Part shown: in pieces, positions 14,276 to 23,880 of the stretch
Layout: each line of letters starts with the position of its first letter
Position numbering within the stretch: the first letter of the stretch is position 1
Source: Streptomyces sp. NBC_00271
GTDB lineage: Bacteria; Actinomycetota; Actinomycetes; Streptomycetales; Streptomycetaceae
NCBI RefSeq assembly: GCF_036178845.1
Contig: NZ_CP108070.1
Span: 806,001 to 870,000, forward strand
DNA length: 64,000 nucleotides
Direction of reading: 5' to 3'
Made by a program: the position numbers and the translations under genes
Notes under the pieces: generated by a model
The model's input: only the letters and a program-made list of their open reading frames with translations
Databases searched by the model: none
What the model was told of the DNA's origin: nothing

Positions 14276-15612
14276 TCAGGTGGGTGGGCCGGTCAGTGGT
14301 TGTTCGGTCCACACGGTCTTGCCCTCACGGGTGTAGCGGGCACCCCAGCGTTCGGCCATCTGGGCCACCAGGAACAGGCCGCGCCCGCCCTCGTCGGTGG
14401 TACGGGCGCGGCGCAGGTGTGGTGCGGTGTGGCTGGTGTCGCTGACCTCACCAGGCACCGTTCACGCATCAGCCGCAGAGTCGCGGGCCCGTTGGCGTAC
14501 CGGTAGACATTGGTGATCAGTTCGCTGGCGATCAACTCGGTGGTGAACGCCAAGTGCTCCAGACCCCATTCGGTCAGCTTGGCCGAGGCCAATTCCCGGG
14601 CCCGGGCGGCGCTGGCAGGCTCCAGCGGCAGACTCCAGAAGGCGACATCGTCCGGTGGCAGCAGGCGGGTGCGGGCGACCAGCAGAGCGACGTCGTCGCT
14701 GGGGCGCGACGGCACGAGCGAGTCGACCACCGCTTGGCATGTCCGCTCCAGCGCGTCCGCGGGGCGGGTGAGCGCCGCGCACAGCTTCGTCAGGCCGACG
14801 TCGGCATCGATGTGACGCTCGCCGATGACTCCGTTGGTGGACAGGCACAACAGACATCCCTCGGCCAGTTCGATCTCCCGGGCCTCGAACGGCAGGCCGC
14901 CCAGGCCGAGCGGTGGGCCGGCGGACAGGTCGAGCGGAGCCGCCTCTCCGTCCGGAGTCGTCACCACCGGCGGTGGGTGACCTGCGCGGGCCACGGAGCA
15001 GCGCCGGGAGACAGGGTCGTACCCGGCGTACAGGCAGGTGGCGCCGACGACCTGCTCGCCCACGGGCCGTTCGCCGGCTGCCTCCTGTTCGGCCGCCAGC
15101 ATGCTGACCAGGTCGTCCAGGCGGGAGAGGACCTCGTCCGGTTCCAGGTCGAGGCTGGCGAGCGTATGTACGGCGGTACGCAGCCGGCCCATGGTGGCGG
15201 CGGCATGGATGCCGCGTCCCACCACGTCACCGACGACGAGGGCGACTCGGGCCCCGGACAGGGGAATGACGTCGAACCAGTCGCCGCCCAGGCCGGGAGC
15301 CCCACTGGTCGGCAGGTAGCGCAGGGCCACCTCGACCGCCGACTGGTCCGGAACCGCCCGGGGCAGAAGGCTGCTCTGCAAGGTGAACGCGGTCTGCTGC
15401 TGGGTGAAGCGCCGGGCGTTGTCGACGGCGACGGCGGCACGCGAGGCGAGTTCCTGGGCGAGGGTCGGGGTGATCACGATCGTCGACGCGCTGCGGCTGG
15501 ACAACTCCGCGGCCACCCACCCATTCCGGCTCGGCCCCGTGATATGGACCGGCCGCTTCGTGACGGGTGCCGTTCTTCGCCGAACACATGCCGCCCTGGC
15601 GAAGAAGGACAT
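14276..15612 (-). pseudogene. Decayed SpoIIE/RsbU-type PP2C phosphatase with HATPase domain
   Basis: The reading frame from 15612 contains the end of a GAF-linked helix (ELASRAAVAVDNARRFTQQQ), a complete PP2C/SpoIIE domain (metal-site GGDWFDVIPL and VVGDVVGRGIHAA) and the start of an HATPase_c anti-sigma-kinase domain (ASELITNVYRYA). At about 14449-14455 the frame shifts: the true C-terminus (EVSDTSHTAPHLRR, then EGGRGLFLVAQMAERWG) continues in another frame to the stop at 14276. The first 50 residues do not resemble the GAF/PAS regions normally preceding this phosphatase, so the 5' end also looks lost. Intact homologues tune anti-anti-sigma switches. A sequencing error could explain the frameshift but not the missing 5' part. 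Confidence 0.7.
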
Positions 15613-16114
15613 GGCTCCTCTTCGCGAGGAGCAATGCGCGCATTCGGTCCTCCTGGACGGTTCTCACGGCTTCGCTCACCTGAGGGACCGGGCACCATCG
15701 AGAGCGACGCGGCCGTACGCACGCTGTTGCTGTGGGGCGGCGCCCTTCGCCGACCTGGTACATCTGCTCAGCGTCTCGCTGTGGTCGGGCGGACTACCTT
15801 CCTGCTGCTCGGGGTGCTGCCGCTCCGGGCAGGGAATCCTCGCCTCGCTGTCCACCTTGGCATCGCCGTCGACGTGCAATGCGCTGATCCGGGCTGAGCG
15901 GCTGACCCGCGCGCTGGACAGGCGTGCCGACAACAACACCTCCGAGACCTGATCAAGCTTTGAGACGCGGATGTGCACGTCGCCCATCTGGATCTGCGCG
16001 AAGGCAACGCCGAGGCCCGGCAGAACCGTTGAACGTCTTGAGGACCGAGCCTCATGGGCGCGCGTTGACCGACGATGTGTCGCATCCGTCGTGGGGCACC
16101 GCGTTCAGCCCACA
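15613..16114. other. 500-bp region without a recognisable gene
   Basis: This stretch lies between the phosphatase remnant and the aldehyde dehydrogenase. A 103-codon minus-strand frame (15676-15987) has no family resemblance. It may include remains of the missing 5' part of the phosphatase, but I could not recognise any. Confidence 0.45.
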
Positions 16115-17560
16115 TCACAGCGATGTCATGACGTGCTTGATGCGGGTGTAGTCCTCGAAGCCGTAGGCCGAAAGGTCCTTGCCGTAGCCGGACTTCTTGT
16201 ACCCGCCGTGGGGCATCTCGGCGACGAGGACCATGTGGGTGTTGATCCATACGCAGCCGAAGTCCAGGCGCTTCGACATGCGCATCGCGCGAGCGTGGTC
16301 CTTTGTCCAGACCGAGGAGGCGAGAGCGTAGTCGACGCCGTTGGCCCACTCCACGGCCTGATCCTCGTCGGCGAAGGACTGGACGGTGACGACCGGCCCG
16401 AAGACCTCGTTCTGGATGATCTCGTCGTCCTGCCTGAGGCCGGAGACGACAGTGGGAGCGTAGAAGTAGCCCCTGCCACCGACACGGTGACCGCCCGCCT
16501 CGACAGTGGCGTGCGAGGGGAGCCGGTCGACGAATCCGCCCACCTGCGCGAGTTGGGTGGCATTGTTGAGCGGGCCGAAGAGCACGCCCTCCTCGTCGAC
16601 GCCACCGGTCTTGACGCCGGTGGCGGCCTTGGCCAGCTCGGCGACGAACTCGTCGTGGACGTCCTCGTGCACGAGCACGCGGGCGGCGGCCGTGCAGTCC
16701 TGCCCCGCGTTGAAGAAGCCCGCGGTCGTGATGCCCTCGACGGCCTGCACGATGTCCGCGTCCTCGAAGACGACCACGGGTGCCTTGCCGCCGAGCTCCA
16801 GGTGGACCCGTTTGACGTCCTTGGCGGCGCTCTGGGCGACCTGGATGCCGGCACGGACCGAGCCGGTTATCGCGGCCAGGGCTGGAACCGCGTGCTCGAC
16901 CATCAGCTGCCCGGTGTTCCGATCGCCGCACACGACATTGAGCACACCGGCGGGAAGATCCAGCTTCGTCAGTACCTCGCCCACGATCGATGCGAGCAGC
17001 ACCGTGGACGCGGGGGTGGTGTCCGACGGCTTGAGGACCACGGTGTTCCCCGCGGCGATGGCCGGTGCGAACTTCCACACCGCCGTCATCATGGGGTAGT
17101 TCCAGGGCGCGACCTGCGCGCACACACCGATCGGCTCGCGCCGGATGACAGAGGTGAGGCCCTCCGCGTACTCCCCTGCCGCCTTGCCCTCCAACAGGCG
17201 CGCCGCGCCCGCGAAGAAGCGCAACTGGTCGACCATGGGAACGATCTCTTCGCTCCTGGTCACGGCGCGGGGCTTGCCGGTGTCCCGGCACTCCGTCTCG
17301 ACCAGTTCCTCAGCACGTGCCTCGACGGCGTCCGCGATTTTCAGGAGCAGCCGCTGCCGGATACCGGGGGTTGAGTCGCGCCACACGACAAAGGCCGCCG
17401 CCGCGGCCGCCATCGCCGCGTCCACGTCCGCCGGCCCCGAGAGCGGTGAGTTCGCGTAGACCTCACCGGTGGTGGGGTCGAGTACCGGCAGCGTACGGCC
17501 GTCCTTCGCGTCGACAAATGCACCGTCGATGTAATTGCGCAGCACCTGGATTTCGCTCAC
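16115..17560 (-). CDS. Gamma-aminobutyraldehyde dehydrogenase family ALDH
   Basis: This 481-residue NAD(P)-dependent aldehyde dehydrogenase resembles the PatD/KauB branch, which oxidises 4-aminobutyraldehyde from putrescine to GABA. The cofactor segment APWNYPMMTAVWKFAP, the catalytic glutamate in HLELGGKAPVVVFED and the nucleophilic cysteine in FFNAGQDCTAAARV (near residue 280) are all present. The GTG at 17560 was chosen because a GAGGAG site precedes it and the protein begins VSEIQVLRNYIDG, as expected; upstream codons are low-complexity. It is divergent from a polyamine-type ABC importer, fitting uptake and oxidation of a polyamine. The substrate is inferred from family and context. Confidence 0.85.
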   Translation of the reverse strand: MSEIQVLRNYIDGAFVDAKDGRTLPVLDPTTGEVYANSPLSGPADVDAAMAAAAAAFVVWRDSTPGIRQRLLLKIADAVEARAEELVETECRDTGKPRAVTRSEEIVPMVDQLRFFAGAARLLEGKAAGEYAEGLTSVIRREPIGVCAQVAPWNYPMMTAVWKFAPAIAAGNTVVLKPSDTTPASTVLLASIVGEVLTKLDLPAGVLNVVCGDRNTGQLMVEHAVPALAAITGSVRAGIQVAQSAAKDVKRVHLELGGKAPVVVFEDADIVQAVEGITTAGFFNAGQDCTAAARVLVHEDVHDEFVAELAKAATGVKTGGVDEEGVLFGPLNNATQLAQVGGFVDRLPSHATVEAGGHRVGGRGYFYAPTVVSGLRQDDEIIQNEVFGPVVTVQSFADEDQAVEWANGVDYALASSVWTKDHARAMRMSKRLDFGCVWINTHMVLVAEMPHGGYKKSGYGKDLSAYGFEDYTRIKHVMTSL

Positions 17561-17857
17561 GACGTTCTGTGCTCCTCGTAGCTCGGGAATCATGGCAGGG
17601 GCGATCGGCGATCTGACGGAAAGCTGCTGTCGGCAGATCTGTGTGCTCGGGCTGGCTAGACGATGGCGGTGAAGCGGCGCCCCGGGGGGTGGGGGGCTCC
17701 GTGCGACCGCGTTCCGGTCATGCCGGGAACGAGGGGTCGACCCGGACGATGCGGAAGGGGCAACGACGACGCTATCCATCACGCAACCAGCCAAGAAGTG
17801 GCGGATTCATCCATGCCCCGCCGCCTCAAAGTATGGTTTGCACACTGCCTTTGAGCG

Positions 17858-17886
17858 TTGACGCGCGGAGGACATGTCCCTACTGT
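17858..17886 (+). promoter_or_regulatory. Candidate sigma-70-type promoter for the polyamine importer operon
   Basis: TTGACG (17858-17863), a 17-bp spacer and TACTGT (17881-17886) form a near-consensus promoter in the divergent region 17561-18135. It lies about 250 bp upstream of the binding-protein start, implying a long leader. The rest of the 575-bp region shows no gene. Confidence 0.4.
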
Positions 17887-18135
17887 TGCGCCACGCGGTC
17901 GCCGGGCTGGCACAGACCGCGTGTACCGGCTCGTTCCCCTTCCGCAGGTCGCCTGATCGTGGCGGCGGATGTCAACGCATTCCGGAAGTCATGTGCCAAG
18001 AGCGACGGCTGTAAGCCGCGGGCCACACTCCGGTCTGTCCACTCTCGGCACACATCGCAGTTCGCTGAATTCCCTCTTTCCCCTCTGGGGTTGATCCCTG
18101 CCGTGCCCCTTCATTGCTGGAAAGGCATGCCCACC

Positions 18136-19245
18136 ATGAACGAGCAGTCACACAGAAGCACGAGCCGCCGGTCGATCCTCCGGGCGGCCGGAGCCTCCGC
18201 GCTTGCGGCACCCCTCGCGGGGAGTCTGCTCACCGCGTGCAGCACCAAGTCCACCCCTTCGGCCAAGCCGAACACCACCGTGACCGTCACCTCCTACGGC
18301 GGCTCGTACAACGACCAGCTGACGAAGACCCTGCTCAAGCCTTTCGAGAAGAAGACGGGTGTGCGACCGTCGCTGCTGGCCAACACCAGCCTCGCCGGCC
18401 TCAAGGCCCAGGTGCAGTCCGGCGATGTCCAGTGGGACATCGTGGAGTTGACCGCACCGGAGTACCTCCAGGCTGTCGACGAGGGGCTGCTGGAGAAGCT
18501 CGACTACGGCGTCATCAGCGACAAGGGGCTGCCGTCCTATGCGAAGGCCGACTACGGCATCAAGTACCTGAGTTTCCTGTTCGTGATGGCCTGGGACCAG
18601 AAGCACATTCCCGACGCGCAGGCGCCCAAGAACTGGGAACAGTTCCTCGACCCGGGGCGCTACAAGGGCAAGCGTTCCGTCTACGCGCAGTTGTCCGACA
18701 GCTCGATCCTGGAGGCTGCACGGCTCGCCGCGGGCGTCGCCTTCGACAAGATCTACCCACTCGACGTCGATGCCGCCCTGAAATACCTGGCACAGCAACC
18801 CGGGCGCGACAAACTGATCTACCACACCGCCAACCAGGAGCCGATCCAGCAGCTGACCTCGGGTGAGGTCGCGCTCTCGACCAGCTTCAACAACCGGATC
18901 AGCGCCGCCCGCAAGGACGGGGCAAGGCTGAACTTCACCGCCAGGAACAGTGTCGTCGCGGGCGACTACTTCGTGGTCCCCAAGGGCGCCAGGAACAAGG
19001 AGGCGGCCTTCCGGCTTCTGGACTTCATGAGCAACGACGCCGCAGCCGGCGCCGACTTCGTCCAGACCACGAACCTCACCCTGGCCAACACCCCGGCCCT
19101 CGCCAAGCTGCCTGCTTCGGTCGCCGACTCCCTGCCCACCAGCCCCAAGCTGGCAGACTCCATCCTGGTCCGCGACGACGCCTGGTGGGCCAAGAATCTC
19201 AAGGCGACCGAGCAGCGCTTCAAGCTGTGGCAGGCGGGCAGTTGA
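18136..19245 (+). CDS. Polyamine-type ABC transporter substrate-binding lipoprotein (PotD/PotF-like)
   Basis: This 369-residue periplasmic-binding-protein type II receptor is exported by a Tat-type signal (SRRSILRAAGASALA) ending in a lipobox-like LLTACS, so it should be a Tat lipoprotein. The early motif VTVTSYGGSYNDQLTKTLLK is typical of spermidine/putrescine binding proteins. Two ATGs are in frame (18127, 18136); the second is preferred because GGAAAGG sits 10 bp upstream. The gene is translationally coupled (TGATG) to the first permease. Ligand is inferred to be putrescine or a related amine from the divergent aminobutyraldehyde dehydrogenase. Confidence 0.88.
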   Translation: MNEQSHRSTSRRSILRAAGASALAAPLAGSLLTACSTKSTPSAKPNTTVTVTSYGGSYNDQLTKTLLKPFEKKTGVRPSLLANTSLAGLKAQVQSGDVQWDIVELTAPEYLQAVDEGLLEKLDYGVISDKGLPSYAKADYGIKYLSFLFVMAWDQKHIPDAQAPKNWEQFLDPGRYKGKRSVYAQLSDSSILEAARLAAGVAFDKIYPLDVDAALKYLAQQPGRDKLIYHTANQEPIQQLTSGEVALSTSFNNRISAARKDGARLNFTARNSVVAGDYFVVPKGARNKEAAFRLLDFMSNDAAAGADFVQTTNLTLANTPALAKLPASVADSLPTSPKLADSILVRDDAWWAKNLKATEQRFKLWQAGS

Positions 19246-20126
19246 TGCCGTCCACCGTGACGCCTGCCGCGGCCTCCGCGTCCACAGGCACCGACACGCC
19301 GCGGCGGCGCAGGCGTATGCGCGGCACCTGGTTGCTGCTTCTGGCGCCCGCACTCGCCTTCGACGCCGTACTCTTCCTGACGCCTCTCGGCAGACTCGTC
19401 GCGGCGAGCACCCACGACCACGCCTACCAGCGCGTGCTGAAGGACCCGCTGGTGTCCCGCTCGCTGCTCAACACCTTCGAGATCAGCGCGCTGTCCACGC
19501 TCGCCACGGTCATACTCGGCTACCTGCTGGCCATGGTGATCTGGCGGCGCGGCCCGCTGGCGCGGGTCGTCCTCTTCGCCCTGGTGCTGCTGCCCTTCTG
19601 GACGGGCGTCCTGGTGAAGAACTTCGCGTGGGCGGTGCTCCTGCAGGACAACGGCCTGGTGAACACCGCACTGCAGAGGCTCGGCCTCACCGACGCCCCG
19701 CTGGCCCTGCTCCACAACCGCTTCGCCGTCGTGGTCGGCATGGTGCACTATCTGCTGCCGTACGCCGTCTTCCCGATCTTCGCGGCCCTGGCCGCGATCG
19801 ACGACCGGCTCGAACTCGCGGCCCGGTCACTGGGGGCGGGCGAGGCATCGGTCTTCCGGCGGATCACCCTGCCCCTGACAGTGCCAGGGGTCTCCGCCGC
19901 GGGTCTGCTGGTGTTCATCATCAGTACGGGGTTCTTCATCACGCCCGTCGTGCTCGGCGGCCCCGGCGACATGATGATCGCCAATCAGATCGACTTCTAC
20001 GCACGCCAGTTGACCGACTTCGCCGGAGCGTCGGCGCTCGCGCTGCTGCTGACCGCCGTCGTCAGCGTACTCGTCGCCGTGTACCAGCGGATCCTTCGCG
20101 CAGGAGGCGAATATGAGGCTCACTAA
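19245..20126 (+). CDS. Polyamine ABC transporter permease, PotB type
   Basis: This 293-residue inner-membrane permease has about six spans. Its ATG overlaps the binding-protein stop (TGATG). The conserved loop ELAARSLGAGEASVFRRITL near residue 190 is the ATPase-contact motif of PotB-like permeases. The 3' end overlaps the next permease by 14 bp. The segment FWTGVLVKNFAWAVLL is typical of the PotB/HisM-like fold of this subfamily. It acts with the PotC-type protein and PotA-type ATPase. Confidence 0.88.
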   Translation: MPSTVTPAAASASTGTDTPRRRRRMRGTWLLLLAPALAFDAVLFLTPLGRLVAASTHDHAYQRVLKDPLVSRSLLNTFEISALSTLATVILGYLLAMVIWRRGPLARVVLFALVLLPFWTGVLVKNFAWAVLLQDNGLVNTALQRLGLTDAPLALLHNRFAVVVGMVHYLLPYAVFPIFAALAAIDDRLELAARSLGAGEASVFRRITLPLTVPGVSAAGLLVFIISTGFFITPVVLGGPGDMMIANQIDFYARQLTDFAGASALALLLTAVVSVLVAVYQRILRAGGEYEAH

Positions 20127-20943
20127 ACCTCGGCATGTGTCCTCGCTGATCGCCTTGGTGCCGGTCTTCGTGTTCCTTGTGGTGCCGACGCTGATCGTGC
20201 TGCCGGTGGCGTTCACGGGCAGCCGCTACATCACCTTCCCGCCCGGGCAGTTGTCCACGGACGCGGTCACCGGCTTCTTCCGCGACCAGGCGTGGATGGC
20301 TGCCCTCTCCGCGAGTCTCCAGGCGGCCGGCGTCGCCGTGGCGATCGCCGTGGCGATCGGGGGGACGGCAGCCGTGGCGCTGCACGGGCGTACGTTTCCC
20401 GGGAAGGCGGCGGTGACGGGCCTGCTGCTCGCGCCCATGATCGTGCCTGCGGTGGTGATGGCACTGGCGTTCTACCAGTTCTTCATCTCCCTGGGCATGG
20501 TGGGGACGGTCCTGCCGATCGGCCTCGCCCATGCCGTGATCGCGGTGCCGTACGCCTTCCTCACCGTGCGGGCCAGCCTCGCCGGGCTGAATCCGGCGCT
20601 CGTCCGCTCGGCGAGCAGCCTGGGCGCGGGAGCCTTCTCCGTCATGCGGTTCGTCTATCTCCCGGTCGTCCGCCCGGGGCTCGTCGCGGGGGCCCTGTTC
20701 GCCTTCTCCGTGTCCATCGACGAGACGGTGATCGCGCTGTTCCTGCAGTCCCCGGACGCGACGACACTGCCGGTGAAGATGTTCACCGACATTCAGTACA
20801 ACCTGACCCCGAAGATCGCCGTGTCATCGGCGATGCTCGTCACCGTCGCCACACTCGGTCTGCTCGTCCAGGTCTGCCTCACCATCCGCCGCCGCTCCGT
20901 CGCACGGCTGCTCCCCTTGACCGCCCCCGAACAGACAGGGTGA
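20113..20943 (+). CDS. Polyamine ABC transporter permease, PotC type
   Basis: This 276-residue inner-membrane permease overlaps the upstream permease by 14 bp, with GGAGGC before its ATG. About six spans are visible. The ATPase-docking loop reads LVRSASSLGAGAFSVMRFVY. The segment FSVSIDETVIALFLQSP near residue 198 matches the PotC signature, in which an acidic residue follows the loop. It is the second half of the transmembrane channel. Confidence 0.88.
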   Translation: MRLTKPRHVSSLIALVPVFVFLVVPTLIVLPVAFTGSRYITFPPGQLSTDAVTGFFRDQAWMAALSASLQAAGVAVAIAVAIGGTAAVALHGRTFPGKAAVTGLLLAPMIVPAVVMALAFYQFFISLGMVGTVLPIGLAHAVIAVPYAFLTVRASLAGLNPALVRSASSLGAGAFSVMRFVYLPVVRPGLVAGALFAFSVSIDETVIALFLQSPDATTLPVKMFTDIQYNLTPKIAVSSAMLVTVATLGLLVQVCLTIRRRSVARLLPLTAPEQTG

Positions 20944-20946
20944 ACC

Positions 20947-22068
20947 ATGACGACCACGACCACACAGCAGGCATCCGCCTCGGCGCCCAGTGAAGAGCGC
21001 CGTGGCGCCATCGAGTTGCGGAGCGTCCGTAAGACGTACGGCGACGTCGCCGCCGTCGACCATCTCGATCTGTCGGTCGAGCCCGGCGAGTTCGTGACGC
21101 TGCTCGGGCCAAGCGGCTCCGGCAAGACCACGACGATGATGATGGTCGCCGGTTTCGAGGAACTCACCTCCGGTACTGTGCTGATCGACGGCGAACCCGT
21201 GGACCGGCTTCCCCCGAAAGACCGCAACCTCGGCGTCGTCTTCCAGAGTTACGCCCTGTTCCCGCACATGAGCGCCGCCGAGAACGTCGATTTCCCGTTG
21301 CGCATGCGAGGGGTCCAGCGGAGCGAGCGGCGCAGGCGAGCGGAAGAGGCACTCACCCGCGTCGGACTGGCCGGGCTCGGCGACCGTCGTCCGCGTCAGA
21401 TGTCCGGCGGCCAGCAGCAGCGTGTCGCACTCGCCCGCGCCCTGGTGTTCAACCCGGCTGCCCTGCTGCTGGACGAACCGATGGCCGCTCTGGACAAGCG
21501 TCTGCGTGAGCAGATGCAGGGCGAGGTGAAGACACTGCAGCAGTCGCTCGGCATCTCCGTCCTGTTCGTAACCCATGACCAGGATGAGGCGATGTCCATG
21601 TCCGACCGGATCGTGGTCATGCGCGACGGCAGGATCGTGCAGGAAGGCGCCCCCGAGGACGTGTACGCGCATCCGAGTACCGACTGGGTGGCCAACTTCC
21701 TCGGCGACACCAACCTGCTGCCCTGCACGGTGCTGGAGCGGGGGGACGGCGAGGCCGTCGTCGACCTCGGCGCCTGGGGAGTCGGCCGGGTAAGGGACCG
21801 CGGGGCGAAGGGCGACGCGTACGCGGTCTCCGTCCGCCCCGAGCATCTGCGTTTCGTCGACGTCGACCGCACCGAGAACCGCGGCTCCGGCCGGTTGCTG
21901 TCGTCCACCAGCCTCGGCGCCACGGTCCGTCACCGACTGCACGTAGGCGGCCGGGACGTGGTCATGCGCGAACTCGGCACGGGCTCGCGCGCGACCGGCG
22001 ACCTCGACACCGAGGTGACGGTCGGTTGGTCACCGGAGGAGGCACAGCTGCTCGTACTGGAGCAGTGA
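20947..22068 (+). CDS. Polyamine ABC transporter ATP-binding protein, PotA type
   Basis: This 373-residue cytoplasmic ATPase has Walker A GPSGSGKTT at residues 54-62, the Q-loop FQSYALFPHMSAAENV, the ABC signature MSGGQQQRVALARAL and Walker B LLLDEPMAALD. A C-terminal TOBE domain of about 100 residues is typical of PotA/MalK-type subunits. It is 4 bp from the permease stop, so it is the last gene of a binding protein-permease-permease-ATPase operon. Nothing is unusual apart from the gene order, which is common in actinobacteria. Confidence 0.92.
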   Translation: MTTTTTQQASASAPSEERRGAIELRSVRKTYGDVAAVDHLDLSVEPGEFVTLLGPSGSGKTTTMMMVAGFEELTSGTVLIDGEPVDRLPPKDRNLGVVFQSYALFPHMSAAENVDFPLRMRGVQRSERRRRAEEALTRVGLAGLGDRRPRQMSGGQQQRVALARALVFNPAALLLDEPMAALDKRLREQMQGEVKTLQQSLGISVLFVTHDQDEAMSMSDRIVVMRDGRIVQEGAPEDVYAHPSTDWVANFLGDTNLLPCTVLERGDGEAVVDLGAWGVGRVRDRGAKGDAYAVSVRPEHLRFVDVDRTENRGSGRLLSSTSLGATVRHRLHVGGRDVVMRELGTGSRATGDLDTEVTVGWSPEEAQLLVLEQ

Positions 22069-22137
22069 GGGGCGGCGCTGGACCGCCGGCCAGGTGTACG
22101 GGTGGACCATCGTCGAGGCGGCCCCTGCGCGCCGTCT

Positions 22138-23399
22138 TCACTTGCGGCGCAGGACCTTCGACCCGTGCCAGCGGCAGATCGTGAGAGCGAAGTGGAGGTC
22201 GAAGGCGTTGGCGTCGAGGTCGAGGTGGTAGTGGTCGACGGCGCGCTGGACGCGGTAGTGGACGGTGTTGCGGTGGACCACCAGCCGGTCCGCGGTGGCG
22301 GCGTAGCTGCGGTTGGTGGCGAGGAAGACCCGGAGCGTCTCGCGGAGGAGTTCGCGGCGGCGGTCGTTCACGGCGAGGTCGCCGAGAGTGTCGAACACGA
22401 AGTCGGCCAGTTCGCGGGGCTCGTCGGCCAGGAGAGCTACGGGGGCGACGCGGGTGAAGGCCACCACTTTGGGTGTGCCGGCCCCCGCGGAGAGGGCGAG
22501 GGTCTTGGCGCGGGCGGCGGCGCGGGTGCTGCGGCGGAAGCCGTCGAGGCCCGGACGGACGATGTCGAGGGCGACGCGTACCGGTAGCGCGGCGTCGCCC
22601 AGTTCGGCGGCGACGGTGTCGGGGTCTACCGGGCAGCCAGGCCTGACGGCAAGCCAGATCCGGGCGTCCGCCTCGTCCGTGTGGACCAGCAGGGGCCGGC
22701 CCCGTGCATGCAGGACGGTGTACAGCAGCGAGGTCAGCCGGTCGAAGACGGCGGCGGGGTCGACGGTCGCGGTCGTGCCGTGGAGCCAGCCCTCGACGGC
22801 CAGATGGGTGCCGGACAACCGGTGGTCAAGGGCGGCCTCGGCCTGCCGCAGATCGACCCGGGGGTTGTCGAGGAGCTGGTTGACCCAGTACTGGCGCAGC
22901 ACGCTTCGGCCGCCCACCCAGCGTTCGCGCTCCTCCTCGTAGACACGGCCGATCTGGTCGCAGACCCGGTCCAGAAAAGCCGAGGTGAGGCTGACCAGGG
23001 TGATGACAGTGCCGGCCGGGTCCGGCAGCCCAGTCGGACCGCCTCGCCGAGGACCAGGTCCAGGCTCTGCGCATGGCCGATCCGGTAGGCGCGCGGCAAG
23101 GCCGAGAGCGGAACGTCGCGCTGGGCGAGCCCGCGTGCGTAGGAGACGGCCGAGGCCAGCGCGTCGACGGTCTGCGGGTCGATGCGGTTGATGATGACGT
23201 GCAGGACGGTGACGATGTTCTCGGTGATGCTGGCTTTCAGAAGCCCGTGCAGCGATTCGTCGTGTTCCAGCTGGGCGATCTCCGCCTCGGTCGTGGCGAC
23301 CAGCCCGGCGATGACCTCGTCCCGGTTGGCCTGTATCACCTGGGCCGCGAGAACGACCGGATCCGGTGCCCCGTCCGGCCGCCGTACAGGACCGCTCAC
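22138..23399 (-). pseudogene. PucR-family transcriptional regulator with a frameshift
   Basis: Translation from GTG 23399 gives the N-terminal part (VVLAAQVIQANRDEVIAGL to LGEAVRLG). At about 23029-23031 the frame changes, and homology resumes as LPDPAGTVITLVSLTSAFL through to the C-terminal PucR/CdaR helix-turn-helix (ATADRLVVHRNTVHYRVQRA) ending at 22138. The shift is explained by loss of one G from a run that would encode LGLPDP. PucR proteins control purine, amino-acid or polyamine genes, so this was probably the regulator of the adjacent importer or dehydrogenase. Its start overlaps the stop of the upstream oxidoreductase remnant (GTGA). A sequencing error is possible. Confidence 0.78.
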
Positions 23400-23880
23400 C
23401 GGTCCAGGTACCGCAGTGCGGAGCGGGCGGCGTTCGCACCGCACATGCCGTGCACCCCCGCACCGGGTGGGGTGGCCGCCGAGCACAGGTACACGCCGGG
23501 GATGCCGGTGCTGTAGGGGTCGAGGGACATCCGGGGACGCAGCGCGACCTGTCGTGCGGTGTTGGCACCGGCGACGATGTCGCCACCGACGAAGTTCGCG
23601 TTGTAGCGGGCCAGTTCGGTGGACGAGCGCGCCGAGAGTCCCACGATCCGCTCCCGGACCCCCGGCGCGAACCGCTCGATCTGACGCAGCACCGCCTCGG
23701 TGGCGTCACCGGGGTGGCCGTGCGGGACGTGGGCGTACGCCCGGATGGGGTGAATGTCGCCGCAGGAGCGGTCGGGGTCGGCGAGGTACTGCTGGCCGAC
23801 CAGGACGAACGGGCGCTCGGGCATCCGCCCGGCGGCGGTCTTGCGCTTCCGTACGAACGACCTCCTCCAGGGTGCCGCCC
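23396..23880 (-). pseudogene. C-terminal stump of a CrtI-like FAD-dependent oxidoreductase
   Basis: About 150 C-terminal residues of an NAD(P)/FAD-dependent oxidoreductase of the phytoene-desaturase-like family remain: PFVLVGQQYLADPDRSCGD, ELARYNANFVGGDI and the FAD-contacting end GIPGVYLCSAATPPGAGVHG. Upstream, EEVVRTEA lies in another frame, so there is a further one-base shift near 23850. Everything N-terminal is missing: at about 23880 the sequence switches to a group II intron reverse transcriptase. Related oxidoreductases commonly neighbour PucR and aminobutyraldehyde dehydrogenase genes, so this was likely part of the same amine catabolic locus. Confidence 0.72.
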
